Source: Jejuia sp043557195 (GTDB lineage: Bacteria; Bacteroidota; Bacteroidia; Flavobacteriales; Flavobacteriaceae). Taken from it: a stretch of 64,000 nucleotides of DNA. The notes under the pieces were generated by a model. That model had not been told where the DNA came from, did not search any database, and saw only the letters and a list, made by a program, of their open reading frames with translations. Where the stretch lies: NCBI GenBank assembly GCA_043557195.1, contig CP121314.1, positions 2,480,001 through 2,544,000 of the forward strand, read 5' to 3'. This document shows positions 17,115 through 25,709 of this stretch, one piece after another (position 1 is the first letter of the stretch; every line of letters starts with the position of its first letter). Position numbers and translations under genes: made by a program.

Positions 17115-18056
17115 TTATTCTGTTAAAATACGAGCGGTTACTTCGTTGAATAATTCTTCTGGTAATTTTCCTGCATTCCAGTCATCAATGGTTGCTTTAA
17201 TTTGAGCAGGTGTTCTTGCTCCCATTACCACTCTATCTGCTTCTTCAATTGAAAATAAATAACGCTGTGCTAACGTCGCCAAAGGCATATCGTATTTATC
17301 AGCCACTGCTTTTACTCTTATGGCATTTTCTAAATCCAGTTGCGTGATCCATTCACCATCTACACCTTCTTTTTTATAGGTTTCAAAACGGTTTCCTAAT
17401 AGTGAAAAATGTAATGCCGAAGCCGCATAATAAGCAATACCTTCCTTTTGATAGGATTGAATTTCACCATTAAATGCTGATAAATTACAAGCATCCATAT
17501 GTAAAAATCCTGAAACTACATCAAAGTTTTCTTTAATGATAAAAGGCTTAAATGCTTCGTAAGGATTTCCACCTACACCAATAGAATTTACTAATCCTTC
17601 AGATTTAAAACCCTTTAATGTGTTAAGTATTTCATCTATGTTTTCCAGTGGGACCAATTGCGGCTCGTGTAAAAACAATAAATCTATTTTATCCAGACCA
17701 AGTATTTTTAAGCTATTGTCCAGACTGCGTTTCATACCATCGGTACTATAATCTAGTTTAGTTTCAAACGCATCTTTTCCTTTTAAACGACCTATTTTTG
17801 TACTTACAAAAGGTTTCGCTCCTTTCCATTCTCTCAAAGCCATTCCAACATAATATTCGGCATTAGCATAGGAAGGCGCAGTGTCTAAAGCTTTAATCCC
17901 GTTTTCAAAAGCATACAAAAGCGCATCAATAGAGTCTCTTTGCTCTACTTTTCCCCAAACACCGCCTAATCCAGACGTTCCATAAACCAGTCTAGTTTCA
18001 TTATTAAACGCAGGACTCTTAGCGTAATCTCCTGTTATATATGTTGGTTGCATCAT
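17115..18056 (-). CDS. Aldo/keto reductase, probable L-fucose (D-threo-aldose) 1-dehydrogenase
   Basis: A 313-residue aldo/keto reductase. Catalytic residues are visible as the Asp in KALDTAPSYANAE (with Tyr), Lys in FVSTKIGR and His in LLFLHEPQL. The sequence type resembles D-threo-aldose 1-dehydrogenase, which oxidises L-fucose to L-fuconolactone, the first step of the non-phosphorylating fucose route. The assignment is supported by FucP, mutarotase and enolase-superfamily neighbours. Other aldose substrates remain possible. Confidence 0.75.
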   Translation of the reverse strand: MMQPTYITGDYAKSPAFNNETRLVYGTSGLGGVWGKVEQRDSIDALLYAFENGIKALDTAPSYANAEYYVGMALREWKGAKPFVSTKIGRLKGKDAFETKLDYSTDGMKRSLDNSLKILGLDKIDLLFLHEPQLVPLENIDEILNTLKGFKSEGLVNSIGVGGNPYEAFKPFIIKENFDVVSGFLHMDACNLSAFNGEIQSYQKEGIAYYAASALHFSLLGNRFETYKKEGVDGEWITQLDLENAIRVKAVADKYDMPLATLAQRYLFSIEEADRVVMGARTPAQIKATIDDWNAGKLPEELFNEVTARILTE

Positions 18057-18063
18057 TTATTTT

Positions 18064-18825
18064 TTAAAAGTTGATGGTTGCGCCTCCATCTACCGGTAAA
18101 ATAACCCCAGTAATATATTTGGCACCTTCAGAACTTAAGAATACGGCGGCATTACCGATATCTTCAGTAGTTCCAAAGTGATCCATTGCAATTCTGTTCG
18201 TAATTTGTTGTTTTCGGGCTTGGTCTTTATCCACTGCGTTTAAGAACATATTGGAAGTAATCCAACCTGGAGCAATCGCGTTTACACGTACATTATCTTT
18301 AGCATATTCCGTAGTTAAGCTATTCACCAAACCTGTTAAAGCAGTTTTGGACGCACTATAGGCAATCACTCTATCTATACCAAACAAGCCTGCCATGGAA
18401 CCAATCATAATAATACTTCCTTTTTTACGCTTCAACATGTATTTTGCACATTCGCGTGTCAATGCAAAAACACTGATGAGGTTGGTTTGTATCACGCGTT
18501 CAAAATCTTCGTCTGTGGTGTCTTGCGCCCAGGCTTTATGGTGAATCCCTGCATTGTTTACCAAAATGTCTATAGGTCCATCTTCGGTTTCGATTGATTC
18601 CACTAAAGATGGAATACTGGCTTTATCCGTAATATCGTTAACGCGATAAGAAGCGTTTATACCTAAGTCAGTAACAGCTTCTTGCAAAACAGTTTCTCTA
18701 CGACCAGTAATCACAACTTTTGCTCCAGCTTCAACTAAAGCTTTGGCAATTCCTAGTCCAATACCCGTGCCTCCACCTGTTACCAGTGCCCGTTGCCCTT
18801 CTAACGAAAAAACTTGTAAACTCAT
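18064..18825 (-). CDS. Short-chain dehydrogenase, candidate 2-keto-3-deoxy-L-fuconate dehydrogenase
   Basis: The 253-residue form starting MSLQVFSLEGQRALV is preferred: its ATG overlaps the enolase-family stop as TAATG, whereas a longer frame would need an upstream start inside that gene. It is a classical SDR with TGGGTGIGLGIA, NNAGIH, Ser-Tyr-x3-Lys (YSASKTALTG) and C-terminal PVDGGATINF. Next to an L-fuconate-type dehydratase, a 2-keto-3-deoxy-L-fuconate dehydrogenase role is the likeliest. A gluconate 5-dehydrogenase-like activity is the alternative. Confidence 0.75.
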   Translation of the reverse strand: MSLQVFSLEGQRALVTGGGTGIGLGIAKALVEAGAKVVITGRRETVLQEAVTDLGINASYRVNDITDKASIPSLVESIETEDGPIDILVNNAGIHHKAWAQDTTDEDFERVIQTNLISVFALTRECAKYMLKRKKGSIIMIGSMAGLFGIDRVIAYSASKTALTGLVNSLTTEYAKDNVRVNAIAPGWITSNMFLNAVDKDQARKQQITNRIAMDHFGTTEDIGNAAVFLSSEGAKYITGVILPVDGGATINF

Positions 18826-19913
18826 TAAAACTTGATTTCTGTTAATGTATCGTCTATAAAATTGAATCCCCAACCAGGGAGGTCATGTGGTTTTGCGTAA
18901 CCATCTTGAATTACCATTGGGTTGTCTATTAATGGGTCTACCCAATCAAAAGATTCTGCACCAACACCATTAGGAATAGTACATAATAAAGGGACATCAT
19001 AATCTTTATAATAGTGCGGTAATACAGGAAGATTAAAACTATGCGCCAAAGCAGCACTTTCTCTCCATTTTTCAACGCCACCAATTCTTAAAATATCGGG
19101 TTGCCAAATATCCAAAGCATTTCTGGAAACCAATTCTCTAAGCGGTAAAGTATCATATTCGCGTTCTCCCATAGCTAAAGAGATTCCTGCTTGATTCTTT
19201 AGGATTTCAAAAGCTTGGAAATTTTGATGATTTACGGGTTCTTCAAACCAATTGATATTTAGTTCTTTGGCGGCTCTAGATAATTTCATGGCAGATGGCA
19301 AATCCATACCTTGATTAGCATCCATCATAATGTCTACTTTATCACCAATAGCTTCACGAACCAAACGTAAACGCTCTACATCGGTGCTCACCTTTGGTGA
19401 ACCTACTTTTATTTTTACGGCTTTAAAGCCTCTATCTGCATAATCAGTAACTTCTTCAATTAACTCGTCAATGGTGTACGAAATCCATCCGCCACTACCA
19501 TAGATTGATACTTTTTTATGGCAAACACCTAAAATTTCATGAATGGGTTGGTTCAAAGTTTTTCCCCAAGCATCCCACATTGCAATATTAACGGCAGCTT
19601 GCGCCCAACGATTGATGCCTTGGTTACCAAAATATTCACCTAAGTCATCTAATTTATCATATACAATACCCATATCATTGGTGTTGTGACCAATAATATT
19701 AGGAATAGCATCTTTCAACGCGCCCGCAATCGCATATGGCGAATATTGAAATGATAATAAATATGACTCTCCAACCACCCCATTCTCTAATTGAATTCGA
19801 AGCACTAAAAATGAAATTTCTGAAATGGTATGTGTAGCGTCTGAAATTGGTTTTTTAAGTTCAGCAACTGCTTTATATATTTTGGCATCTCTGATGGCAA
19901 TGTCTTTAGACAT
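18825..19913 (-). CDS. Enolase-superfamily acid-sugar dehydratase (candidate L-fuconate dehydratase)
   Basis: A 362-residue mandelate racemase/muconate lactonising family protein. Metal ligands and bases are visible in order: KxK in FKAVKIKVGSP, Asp in IMMDANQGM, Glu in WFEEPVNH, Glu in AMGEREYD, and a His in LPVLPHYYKDYD. It is predicted to dehydrate an aldonic acid with Mg2+. The surrounding fucose genes make L-fuconate the best guess. Its sequence is not diagnostic, and L-rhamnonate or another acid sugar is possible. It is the first gene of the leftward operon behind the AraC-type regulator. Confidence 0.8.
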   Translation of the reverse strand: MSKDIAIRDAKIYKAVAELKKPISDATHTISEISFLVLRIQLENGVVGESYLLSFQYSPYAIAGALKDAIPNIIGHNTNDMGIVYDKLDDLGEYFGNQGINRWAQAAVNIAMWDAWGKTLNQPIHEILGVCHKKVSIYGSGGWISYTIDELIEEVTDYADRGFKAVKIKVGSPKVSTDVERLRLVREAIGDKVDIMMDANQGMDLPSAMKLSRAAKELNINWFEEPVNHQNFQAFEILKNQAGISLAMGEREYDTLPLRELVSRNALDIWQPDILRIGGVEKWRESAALAHSFNLPVLPHYYKDYDVPLLCTIPNGVGAESFDWVDPLIDNPMVIQDGYAKPHDLPGWGFNFIDDTLTEIKF

Positions 19914-19965
19914 ATTGTTTCTATTTAATTGAATTGATTAATCTGTAGTCACAAATTTATAGATT

Positions 19966-20013
19966 AAAGTAGTGTGTAATTTCCACAATAACGCTATTTT
20001 TATACACTATTTT
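19966..20013. promoter_or_regulatory. Candidate AraC operator between fucose operon and regulator
   Basis: AAAGTAGTGTGTA (19966-19978) and TACACTATTTT (20003-20013) form an inverted repeat. AACGCTATTTT (19990-20000) and TACACTATTTT are also direct repeats 13 nt apart, the arrangement AraC-family dimers often bind. The sites lie in the divergent gap between the dehydratase gene and the araC-type gene. Confidence 0.4.
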
Positions 20014-20083
20014 GGTTTTATATCTGTTTTTTAAGGTTTGTTTAATCCAAAAAGATATATTTTTAGACTTAAATCCGTTTTAA

Positions 20084-20944
20084 TTGAAGGCACGTTATCA
20101 CGACATAAGAAACTCCCCAGGAAGTTCATTTAGCGTAAAGCTATTTGAAGATAAGGAATTTCCCGCCGCATGGCATTTTCATAAAGAATACGAACTCACC
20201 TATATTATAAAAAGTACTGGCATTAGGTATGTTGGGAACAGTATGGATAGTTTTGAGCATGACGATTTGGTGATGGTAGGCGCCAACTTGCCCCATTGTT
20301 GGAAAACCATAGGAGAGCAAACCGAAGATGTTAAGTGCATCGTCATTCAGTGGCATGAAGACCTCCTACAGAATTGGGTTAATAAAGAAGAAATTAAGCA
20401 TATTCATGCCTTATTAAAACGTTCGCAAAGAGGCATTAAATTCAACAAACCATTTGCGAGAGAACTCAAGAAAAACTTACTGCAATTGGTAAAAGCACAA
20501 TCTTTTGAGAGGCTCATTTTGTTTTTGCAAGTACTACAAAAAATTGCATTGACCACTGAGTTCGAGCTTCTGGCAGGTTCCAGTTTTTCCAACAGTTTAT
20601 CCTCTAAAGAAAGCGAGCGTATCAATATCATTTACACTTATTTAAAAGAGAATCATTTAGAAAAAATCACACTCAGTAATATTGCTTCAGAGGTTTCTAT
20701 GAGCAACGATACGTTTTGCAGATTTTTCAAAAAAACCTTCAACACCTCTTTCTTTTCGTTTTTAAACGAATACAAAGTCAGTATTGCCAGTAAAATGCTT
20801 ATTGATACTGATTTGTCAGTGTCTGAGGTAGGTTATAAAACGGGTTACAATAATCTCACGTTTTTCCACCGGCAGTTTCAAAAACACTTAGGGATGTCAC
20901 CTTCAAAGTACAGAAAGGCATATCAGCGTATTCCAATATCTTAG
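20084..20944 (+). CDS. AraC-family transcriptional regulator with N-terminal cupin
   Basis: A 286-residue protein from a TTG start (MKARYHDIRNSPGSSF); no better ATG is near. An N-terminal cupin-like sensor domain contains PAAWHFHKEYELTYI, and two helix-turn-helix motifs of the AraC/XylS type occupy the last 100 residues (SNIASEVSMSNDTFCRFFKK and SVSEVGYKTGYNNLTFFHRQF). It is divergent from the fucose-catabolic operon and is expected to control it in response to fucose or a derivative. The ligand is an inference. Confidence 0.85.
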   Translation: MKARYHDIRNSPGSSFSVKLFEDKEFPAAWHFHKEYELTYIIKSTGIRYVGNSMDSFEHDDLVMVGANLPHCWKTIGEQTEDVKCIVIQWHEDLLQNWVNKEEIKHIHALLKRSQRGIKFNKPFARELKKNLLQLVKAQSFERLILFLQVLQKIALTTEFELLAGSSFSNSLSSKESERINIIYTYLKENHLEKITLSNIASEVSMSNDTFCRFFKKTFNTSFFSFLNEYKVSIASKMLIDTDLSVSEVGYKTGYNNLTFFHRQFQKHLGMSPSKYRKAYQRIPIS

Positions 20945-20952
20945 ATTATTTT

Positions 20953-21054
20953 GGGCGTTACCCGAAGGGTCGGGCTTTCACTACTCAATCCCTCCTGCGT
21001 CGGGGATTTCAAACAAGCCGTTCAATCCCTAACGCGAGGTGTTTGCTAGGGATG
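20953..21054 (+). repeat. Dispersed intergenic repeat, copy B (GGGCG...GGGTCGGGCT family)
   Basis: Starts GGGCGTTACCCGAAGGGTCG, followed by GGCTTTC, and contains two CAATCCCT blocks, the second followed by AACGCGAGG. Same family as copies at 8225, 30854 and 47626. It occupies a good part of the 302-bp gap between the araC-type gene and the next gene. Confidence 0.65.
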
Positions 21055-21083
21055 TTTCTTAAAAAAATTAAGTGGTATTTTTG

Positions 21084-21229
21084 AGAAGTTCGTTTAACGT
21101 GTTCGCGTATGGTTTCGTTGCGAAGAAATTCGGCAGAATTTCGAAGCAGGAATCGTAGCTATTATAAATGTGAGAATTGTTCATGTAATTAATCAACTTT
21201 AGCAATGGATTATAGCCGTTGTTGTAGTG
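21084..21229 (+). repeat. Left inverted-motif flank of the 165-residue orphan gene
   Basis: TTCGTTTAACGT at 21089-21100 and GTTGTAGTG at 21221-21229. Both motifs recur in inverted orientation on the far side of the orphan gene (21814-21825 and 21770-21778). The stretch carries no gene. Confidence 0.45.
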
Positions 21230-21246
21230 TGTTTATATTACGTTTC

Positions 21247-21744
21247 TTATTGGCAGGCCGATTTTAAAATCTTTACTAATTTGTTTTTGAATCTTTCTTT
21301 ATTAAACCTCATTATAAAAATACATCCAAAAGACAGCCATAAAAACGCAACACAAAGGAAAATGAGACTAGCTAGTGAATTGTCCATCCACAAAACAATG
21401 AAAGCAAAAATCAAAAACATTATGGGGAATTCTACAACCCATTTTTTATGAAATCCATTAATTTCAATCTCAAGTTGAGTTTTGTCCATTCCATCAATTA
21501 TTTTTCCATGTGCACAAACATCTAATTTAGGGTAAAACTCATCCCTGGGTTTGAGGGTGAAAAAATCCGTCCCAACTTGTCCAACATACTTTTTGTTGGA
21601 TTTATTTACACTAGATGTAAAATGCTGATTATCTCTGTTCGTAATAAGCTTTAATTCCTTAAATACATCGTCTTTCGAATGTCCAATGTCCAATTGAAAT
21701 GTCTCAATTAATTTCAATTTCTTTAATATTTTTTGCGAATCCAT
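21247..21744 (-). CDS. Orphan membrane protein of unknown function
   Basis: A 165-residue protein without a recognised family. The first 100 residues look soluble and mixed alpha/beta. Two closely spaced hydrophobic segments follow (about 104-121 FPIMFLIFAFIVLW and 124-147 SLASLIFLCVAFLWLSFGC), then a basic C-terminus. It is bracketed by inverted short motifs, suggesting it arrived as a cassette. No neighbour gives a functional clue. Confidence 0.55.
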   Translation of the reverse strand: MDSQKILKKLKLIETFQLDIGHSKDDVFKELKLITNRDNQHFTSSVNKSNKKYVGQVGTDFFTLKPRDEFYPKLDVCAHGKIIDGMDKTQLEIEINGFHKKWVVEFPIMFLIFAFIVLWMDNSLASLIFLCVAFLWLSFGCIFIMRFNKERFKNKLVKILKSACQ

Positions 21745-21769
21745 CCTGACGCGTGGTTAATTTTAAATG

Positions 21770-21825
21770 CACTACAACTTGAGGGTATGCGTCGTTTTAA
21801 TAACTTTCGTCCAACGTTAAACGAA
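21770..21825 (-). repeat. Right inverted-motif flank of the 165-residue orphan gene
   Basis: On the minus strand this reads TTCGTTTAACGT (21825-21814) and then GTTGTAGTG (21778-21770), the same two motifs in the same order as the left flank but inverted, with about 35 bp between them instead of about 120. Confidence 0.45.
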
Positions 21826-21881
21826 GTTCGCAATTTTTTCTGACAAAGTCAAGGTTTAAAATCTTTATAAACGGAAGCAAT

Positions 21882-22676
21882 TTACCACCAAACCAAAAAC
21901 ACTTTTTGAATCAAACCATTATTCAGTTTAATCCAAATTAATGTGGAATATTTTTGTTCAAAATAGTCTTGAGTAGTAGACGAAAAATGTTCAAACGATA
22001 ACCAGTTTACATTGGTGTATGGAGCAATCAACCAATCTTTTTTATTTGGTATATAGAATTTGCAATCCGTAAAATGATTAAGTTGTTTTTTGGTGATGTA
22101 AAACCCAACAATACAGTTATTATTTAGAGTTGTTAATCGTAAATTCTGATTGGTAAACGGCACAAATAATTGCGCTTTAAAATAAACCTCTTGTTTAATA
22201 GTTTCAGCTTTTAAACCAAATGTTTCAAGATAAGTTTTGCAAGTATTGGTATATAAAAGGGGTAGTTGCTTGTCTTTGAGTTTCGTTAGTTTTTCAATTA
22301 AAGAATCTTTACGGTTGGGGCCAATAAAATGATCAATTTCAGAAGTGCCCACCGAATCATCATACAAATAAAACTTATAAATAATTTCCAAATGAATAGG
22401 TTTGCCATCTTTTAAAAGCAAACAGTCCAATTCGCCTAAAGTTAACTTGTCTTGTTGAATCTGAACATTTTCTGCTAGTACAGAAATGTTATTATGCTTG
22501 CTCAATTCAAAAGACACAAAACGTTCAATGTATTTTCCTAGGCGTAGGTTTTTATCAATTTCAAGATTAATTTTTGAAAACGTAGAAGCTATCTCGAATT
22601 GCATCAAATTAAAAACAACGTCATTTTCCCATAAACAAGGAGTTTTTAAAAAGCCTTCATAACGTTTTTGGAGCAT
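21882..22676 (-). CDS. DUF1853 family protein
   Basis: A 264-residue protein. The central LTLGELDCLLLKDGKPIHLEIIYKFYLY is the hallmark of DUF1853, with an acidic Glu-Leu-Asp and a later Glu-x-x-x-Lys that resemble a PD-(D/E)XK nuclease-like core (GELDCLL, HLEIIYKF). Function is unknown; a nuclease-like fold is an inference from those residues. It lies 5 bp downstream of an uncharacterised gene read in the same direction. Confidence 0.7.
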   Translation of the reverse strand: MLQKRYEGFLKTPCLWENDVVFNLMQFEIASTFSKINLEIDKNLRLGKYIERFVSFELSKHNNISVLAENVQIQQDKLTLGELDCLLLKDGKPIHLEIIYKFYLYDDSVGTSEIDHFIGPNRKDSLIEKLTKLKDKQLPLLYTNTCKTYLETFGLKAETIKQEVYFKAQLFVPFTNQNLRLTTLNNNCIVGFYITKKQLNHFTDCKFYIPNKKDWLIAPYTNVNWLSFEHFSSTTQDYFEQKYSTLIWIKLNNGLIQKVFLVWW

Positions 22677-22681
22677 AAATT

Positions 22682-23161
22682 CTAAAATCGAAGTTTGTCT
22701 TTAATTTTATTCCAAAACTTGATATGGTTACTTGTCATTTGCTGTTTTCTTCTATTGATATCATTTAATTCAGCGAAACCTTCTGTGTTATATGCTTTTT
22801 CTATTTGATTTATAAGTGAATTAAATTCGAACAAATTGGGGTTATCCTTTACTTTTATTAATACTCTAGAATGATCAACTAAGCATTCAATAAGAAAACT
22901 AAGATTTTTGTCTCTTCTAAGTTTGGCTTCAATTATACATGAAGTCGCAGACTGCCTATATGTTTCATCATTATAAAAGTAACTAATGTTAGTAATATCT
23001 AAATCTTCATTAAATAGAAATCGAAAGTCATTAGAAATGGATTCATTCATCTTTGGGGACATACTTTTCAATCGATTTATAGTCTCTTGGTTATCATTGG
23101 GGTTTACATAAATAGACTTGCTAATAGTATTCAGTATGGAGTATGTTTTTAATTCAACCAT
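22682..23161 (-). CDS. Uncharacterised protein
   Basis: A 159-residue, charged, apparently cytoplasmic protein with no signal peptide or membrane segment and no family I recognise. It has a 5-bp spacing to the downstream DUF1853 gene and 19 bp from the upstream phosphoesterase, all in the same direction, so the three may be co-transcribed. Confidence 0.55.
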   Translation of the reverse strand: MVELKTYSILNTISKSIYVNPNDNQETINRLKSMSPKMNESISNDFRFLFNEDLDITNISYFYNDETYRQSATSCIIEAKLRRDKNLSFLIECLVDHSRVLIKVKDNPNLFEFNSLINQIEKAYNTEGFAELNDINRRKQQMTSNHIKFWNKIKDKLRF

Positions 23162-23180
23162 TTTATTGAAATTTGAATTA

Positions 23181-24077
23181 TTACGTTCTATAATCTTCCA
23201 GCTTTGTAGGGCCTTCTAAAAGGGTTCGTACAATCTGCAGTGTGCCATCTTCTCTTGTGGCAATATGCCACTTGATTAAAGAAATTGCACCGTTTTCAAT
23301 TTCTAAACCAGTAATACTTCTGGGGTGTACACAACTACCATCGTTAAAAAATGCAATATCACCAGGCTCAGGAAAACGCGGTCTGTGGGTATGTCCAAAA
23401 ATGGTCAATAAATTATTCTTATCTGCAATCCATTTTTTGGCGCGCCGTTCCACTTTAATCAACTCTTTATAGTTTTTTGCAGGACTTGTAGGGTCTGCAA
23501 TTCCCATAACATTTAAGGGTTTCCAAAGGATACGTACCATAAAACGGCTCCATTTCCAAAAGAGGTAGTTCCACCAGTCTGCTTGATGCCCGTGTGTTAA
23601 AAACAGCTCTTGCTCTGTACTGCAATGTTTTAAAATAATACCTCCGTGATATGTGATATCTCCAAAAAGTTCAACATCTTCTCCTATTTTCGGGTCAAAA
23701 TATGTCGATAAATGCTTCTTTACATAATTAGGGTCTCGATATACCATATCGTGGTTACCCCAAATCATATGAAGTCTGTTATCCTTATGAAACAACTTCA
23801 TCAACATATACACATTTTTATGTGCGTTTAAAATACTGTCAAAAGAGATGTTTTCCCAAAGTTCATCACCATCGCCTAATTCGCAATACTGAAATCCTTC
23901 AGAATAATAGTGTTTTAAAGCGTGAAAGTAGATGTTTCGGTTATTGGCAAAATCGTCCGCAAAACTATTGTCTCCACGATGGCAATCACTAAATAAAATG
24001 AATTTGCTATCGTCATCAAAATCTACAATTTTGGCGTTTTTATAAGCGTGATCTAATCTCTTTTTTGAAGAAAACAT
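23181..24077 (-). CDS. Calcineurin-like metallophosphoesterase
   Basis: A 298-residue protein with the metallophosphoesterase motif set in order: LFSDCHRGD (DxH), ELGDGDELWE (GDxxD), WGNHDMVY (GNHD), THGHQADWW and IFGHTHRP (GHxH). These residues coordinate two metal ions. The sequence type is close to UDP-2,3-diacylglucosamine-hydrolase-like or related phosphoesterases, but the substrate cannot be fixed. It heads the short leftward run with the uncharacterised and DUF1853 genes. Confidence 0.85.
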   Translation of the reverse strand: MFSSKKRLDHAYKNAKIVDFDDDSKFILFSDCHRGDNSFADDFANNRNIYFHALKHYYSEGFQYCELGDGDELWENISFDSILNAHKNVYMLMKLFHKDNRLHMIWGNHDMVYRDPNYVKKHLSTYFDPKIGEDVELFGDITYHGGIILKHCSTEQELFLTHGHQADWWNYLFWKWSRFMVRILWKPLNVMGIADPTSPAKNYKELIKVERRAKKWIADKNNLLTIFGHTHRPRFPEPGDIAFFNDGSCVHPRSITGLEIENGAISLIKWHIATREDGTLQIVRTLLEGPTKLEDYRT

Positions 24078-24110
24078 TTACTTGTACTACTTTAGGCTAA
24101 TATAGGTAAT

Positions 24111-24863
24111 TTAGTCTGTAGTATATCCTATTTTTTCCAAAGCATAAGGCAAAATTCTGCTAACAAATTGGGTATATGCAAACGTAGAAGGATGCAGGCC
24201 GTCACTAGCTACCAGGTTGGGGTTTTCAATGCCTTGTCTAGTAATGTCGGTAATGAATACATATGTAATACTATACTGTTTACAATAATCTGCGATGTAA
24301 TTGTTATATATGTTTATTTCCTGAGAAATACTTGAATTTGCATTTCCAAAAGGGGTGAAGGCGTAATCTGGAATAGAAACAACTATGAGGTTTGCTTTTT
24401 TACCACTAGCATATTTTATAGCTTCAGAGACCAATTCTGGGAACTCCTTTTCAAAAACATCAAAAGGTCTACGTTGGTATTGATTATTTACCCCAATAAG
24501 TAATGTAGCTAAATCATAATCTTCGGTTAAATTTTCATTCTCAATCGCGCTTTTTAACACAGTAGTTGTCCATCCTGTTTGGGCAATTACTTTTAATTCA
24601 ACGTCTTGATTGCCAATTTTTGATTTAATACTATCTTTAAGTTGTTCGGGGAATCTACATGTTTCGCATACACTTTCACCAATAGTGTAGCTATCACCAA
24701 GAGATAGTATTTTTAAAGTATTATTTTCAGTAGTATCTTCAGGCTCGGTTTCTTCCTCTATTTCCATCTCAGGCGCTTCAGTATTTAAATCTGAATCTGA
24801 GGTACATCCAACACATACAAAAAGGATTAAACTCAACCATAGCAAAGGAAAGTTCAATTTCAT
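24111..24863 (-). CDS. SGNH/GDSL hydrolase lipoprotein
   Basis: A 250-residue protein with a lipoprotein signal (FVCVGC, Cys about residue 19) and an acidic linker (about 25-47). The SGNH hydrolase domain has block I ILSLGDSYTIGE with the nucleophilic Ser, block III Asn in LLIGVNNQYQ, and the Asp-x-x-His pair in SDGLHPS. It is probably a surface or periplasmic esterase or lipase acting on acylated glycans or lipids. It stands alone, with its promoter region in the 100-bp gap upstream. Confidence 0.85.
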   Translation of the reverse strand: MKLNFPLLWLSLILFVCVGCTSDSDLNTEAPEMEIEEETEPEDTTENNTLKILSLGDSYTIGESVCETCRFPEQLKDSIKSKIGNQDVELKVIAQTGWTTTVLKSAIENENLTEDYDLATLLIGVNNQYQRRPFDVFEKEFPELVSEAIKYASGKKANLIVVSIPDYAFTPFGNANSSISQEINIYNNYIADYCKQYSITYVFITDITRQGIENPNLVASDGLHPSTFAYTQFVSRILPYALEKIGYTTD

Positions 24864-24963
24864 TTTTTTGTTTTAAAGATACGGCTTTGTTTTCAAATCA
24901 TAAAAACCGACAATATAATATGCTTGTATGATGAGTGCTATCTTTTAATTTTTCTAATTAAAA

Positions 24964-25680
24964 TCAAGGATTTGTAGTCCACAAAGAAGCGCCTTTCAAC
25001 ATGGCACGTCTAGGCAACTTTAAACCTGCAACAATCAATTCCGCAAAATCTTCAGGTTGCAATATGTTTTCTGAACCTTTTTCCATCATACCCAATCCAA
25101 GCGTCATATCAGTTTCTATAGTACTTGGGGTTAATGTATTTACTCGAATGTTGTTTTTTCTAACCTCTTTCATTAAAGACTCAGACATACCGATAACCGC
25201 AAATTTGGAGGCACTATACCCTGATATATTTGGGTTTCCGTTTAAACCTGCCGTAGAAGATATATTAATGATATCTCCTTCATTTTGTGCAATCAAGTGA
25301 GGTAGTACTTCTTTGGTTACATAATACATGCCCATAACGTTGGTTTGTATCATAGTGCTCCATTCTTCAACAGGCATATCATTAAAAGAACCAACGAAAC
25401 AAATTCCTGCATTGTTTACCAAAATATCTACACCGCCTAAAGTGTCTATAATGGTTTTTATACCAGGTTTTACATCATCATAATTTCCAACATCAAATAC
25501 GGCGTATGTAGCTTTAACACCCAAAGCTTCAATTTCAGAAACTGTTGCTTTCAAAACCGCTTCATTTCTGCCAGTTATGGCAACATCAATACCTTCTTTA
25601 GCAAATGCAATTGCAGTTGCTTTTCCAAGTCCTCTGCCACCACCGGTGATGATGGCTTTTTTGTTGTTTAGATTGCTCAT
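24964..25680 (-). CDS. Short-chain dehydrogenase/reductase (3-ketoacyl-ACP reductase-like)
   Basis: A 238-residue classical SDR with TGGGRGLGKATA, NNAGIC, a Ser in INISSTAGL and the catalytic YSASKFAVIG. It is closest in style to 3-oxoacyl-ACP reductases, but stand-alone copies like this often reduce other ketones. It is last in a same-strand run with a porin, a propeller-Dabb protein, a HbpS-like protein and a Crp-type regulator, so a role in a small-molecule catabolic function is plausible. Confidence 0.8.
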   Translation of the reverse strand: MSNLNNKKAIITGGGRGLGKATAIAFAKEGIDVAITGRNEAVLKATVSEIEALGVKATYAVFDVGNYDDVKPGIKTIIDTLGGVDILVNNAGICFVGSFNDMPVEEWSTMIQTNVMGMYYVTKEVLPHLIAQNEGDIINISSTAGLNGNPNISGYSASKFAVIGMSESLMKEVRKNNIRVNTLTPSTIETDMTLGLGMMEKGSENILQPEDFAELIVAGLKLPRRAMLKGASLWTTNP

Positions 25681-25709
25681 ATGTTCTATTTTATAATATT
25701 TTTTAATTT

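Noticed and set aside
21227..21451. 74-residue plus-strand frame opposite the orphan membrane protein
   Set aside because: It overlaps the better-supported minus-strand gene and starts inside the inverted-motif region; no family signature.
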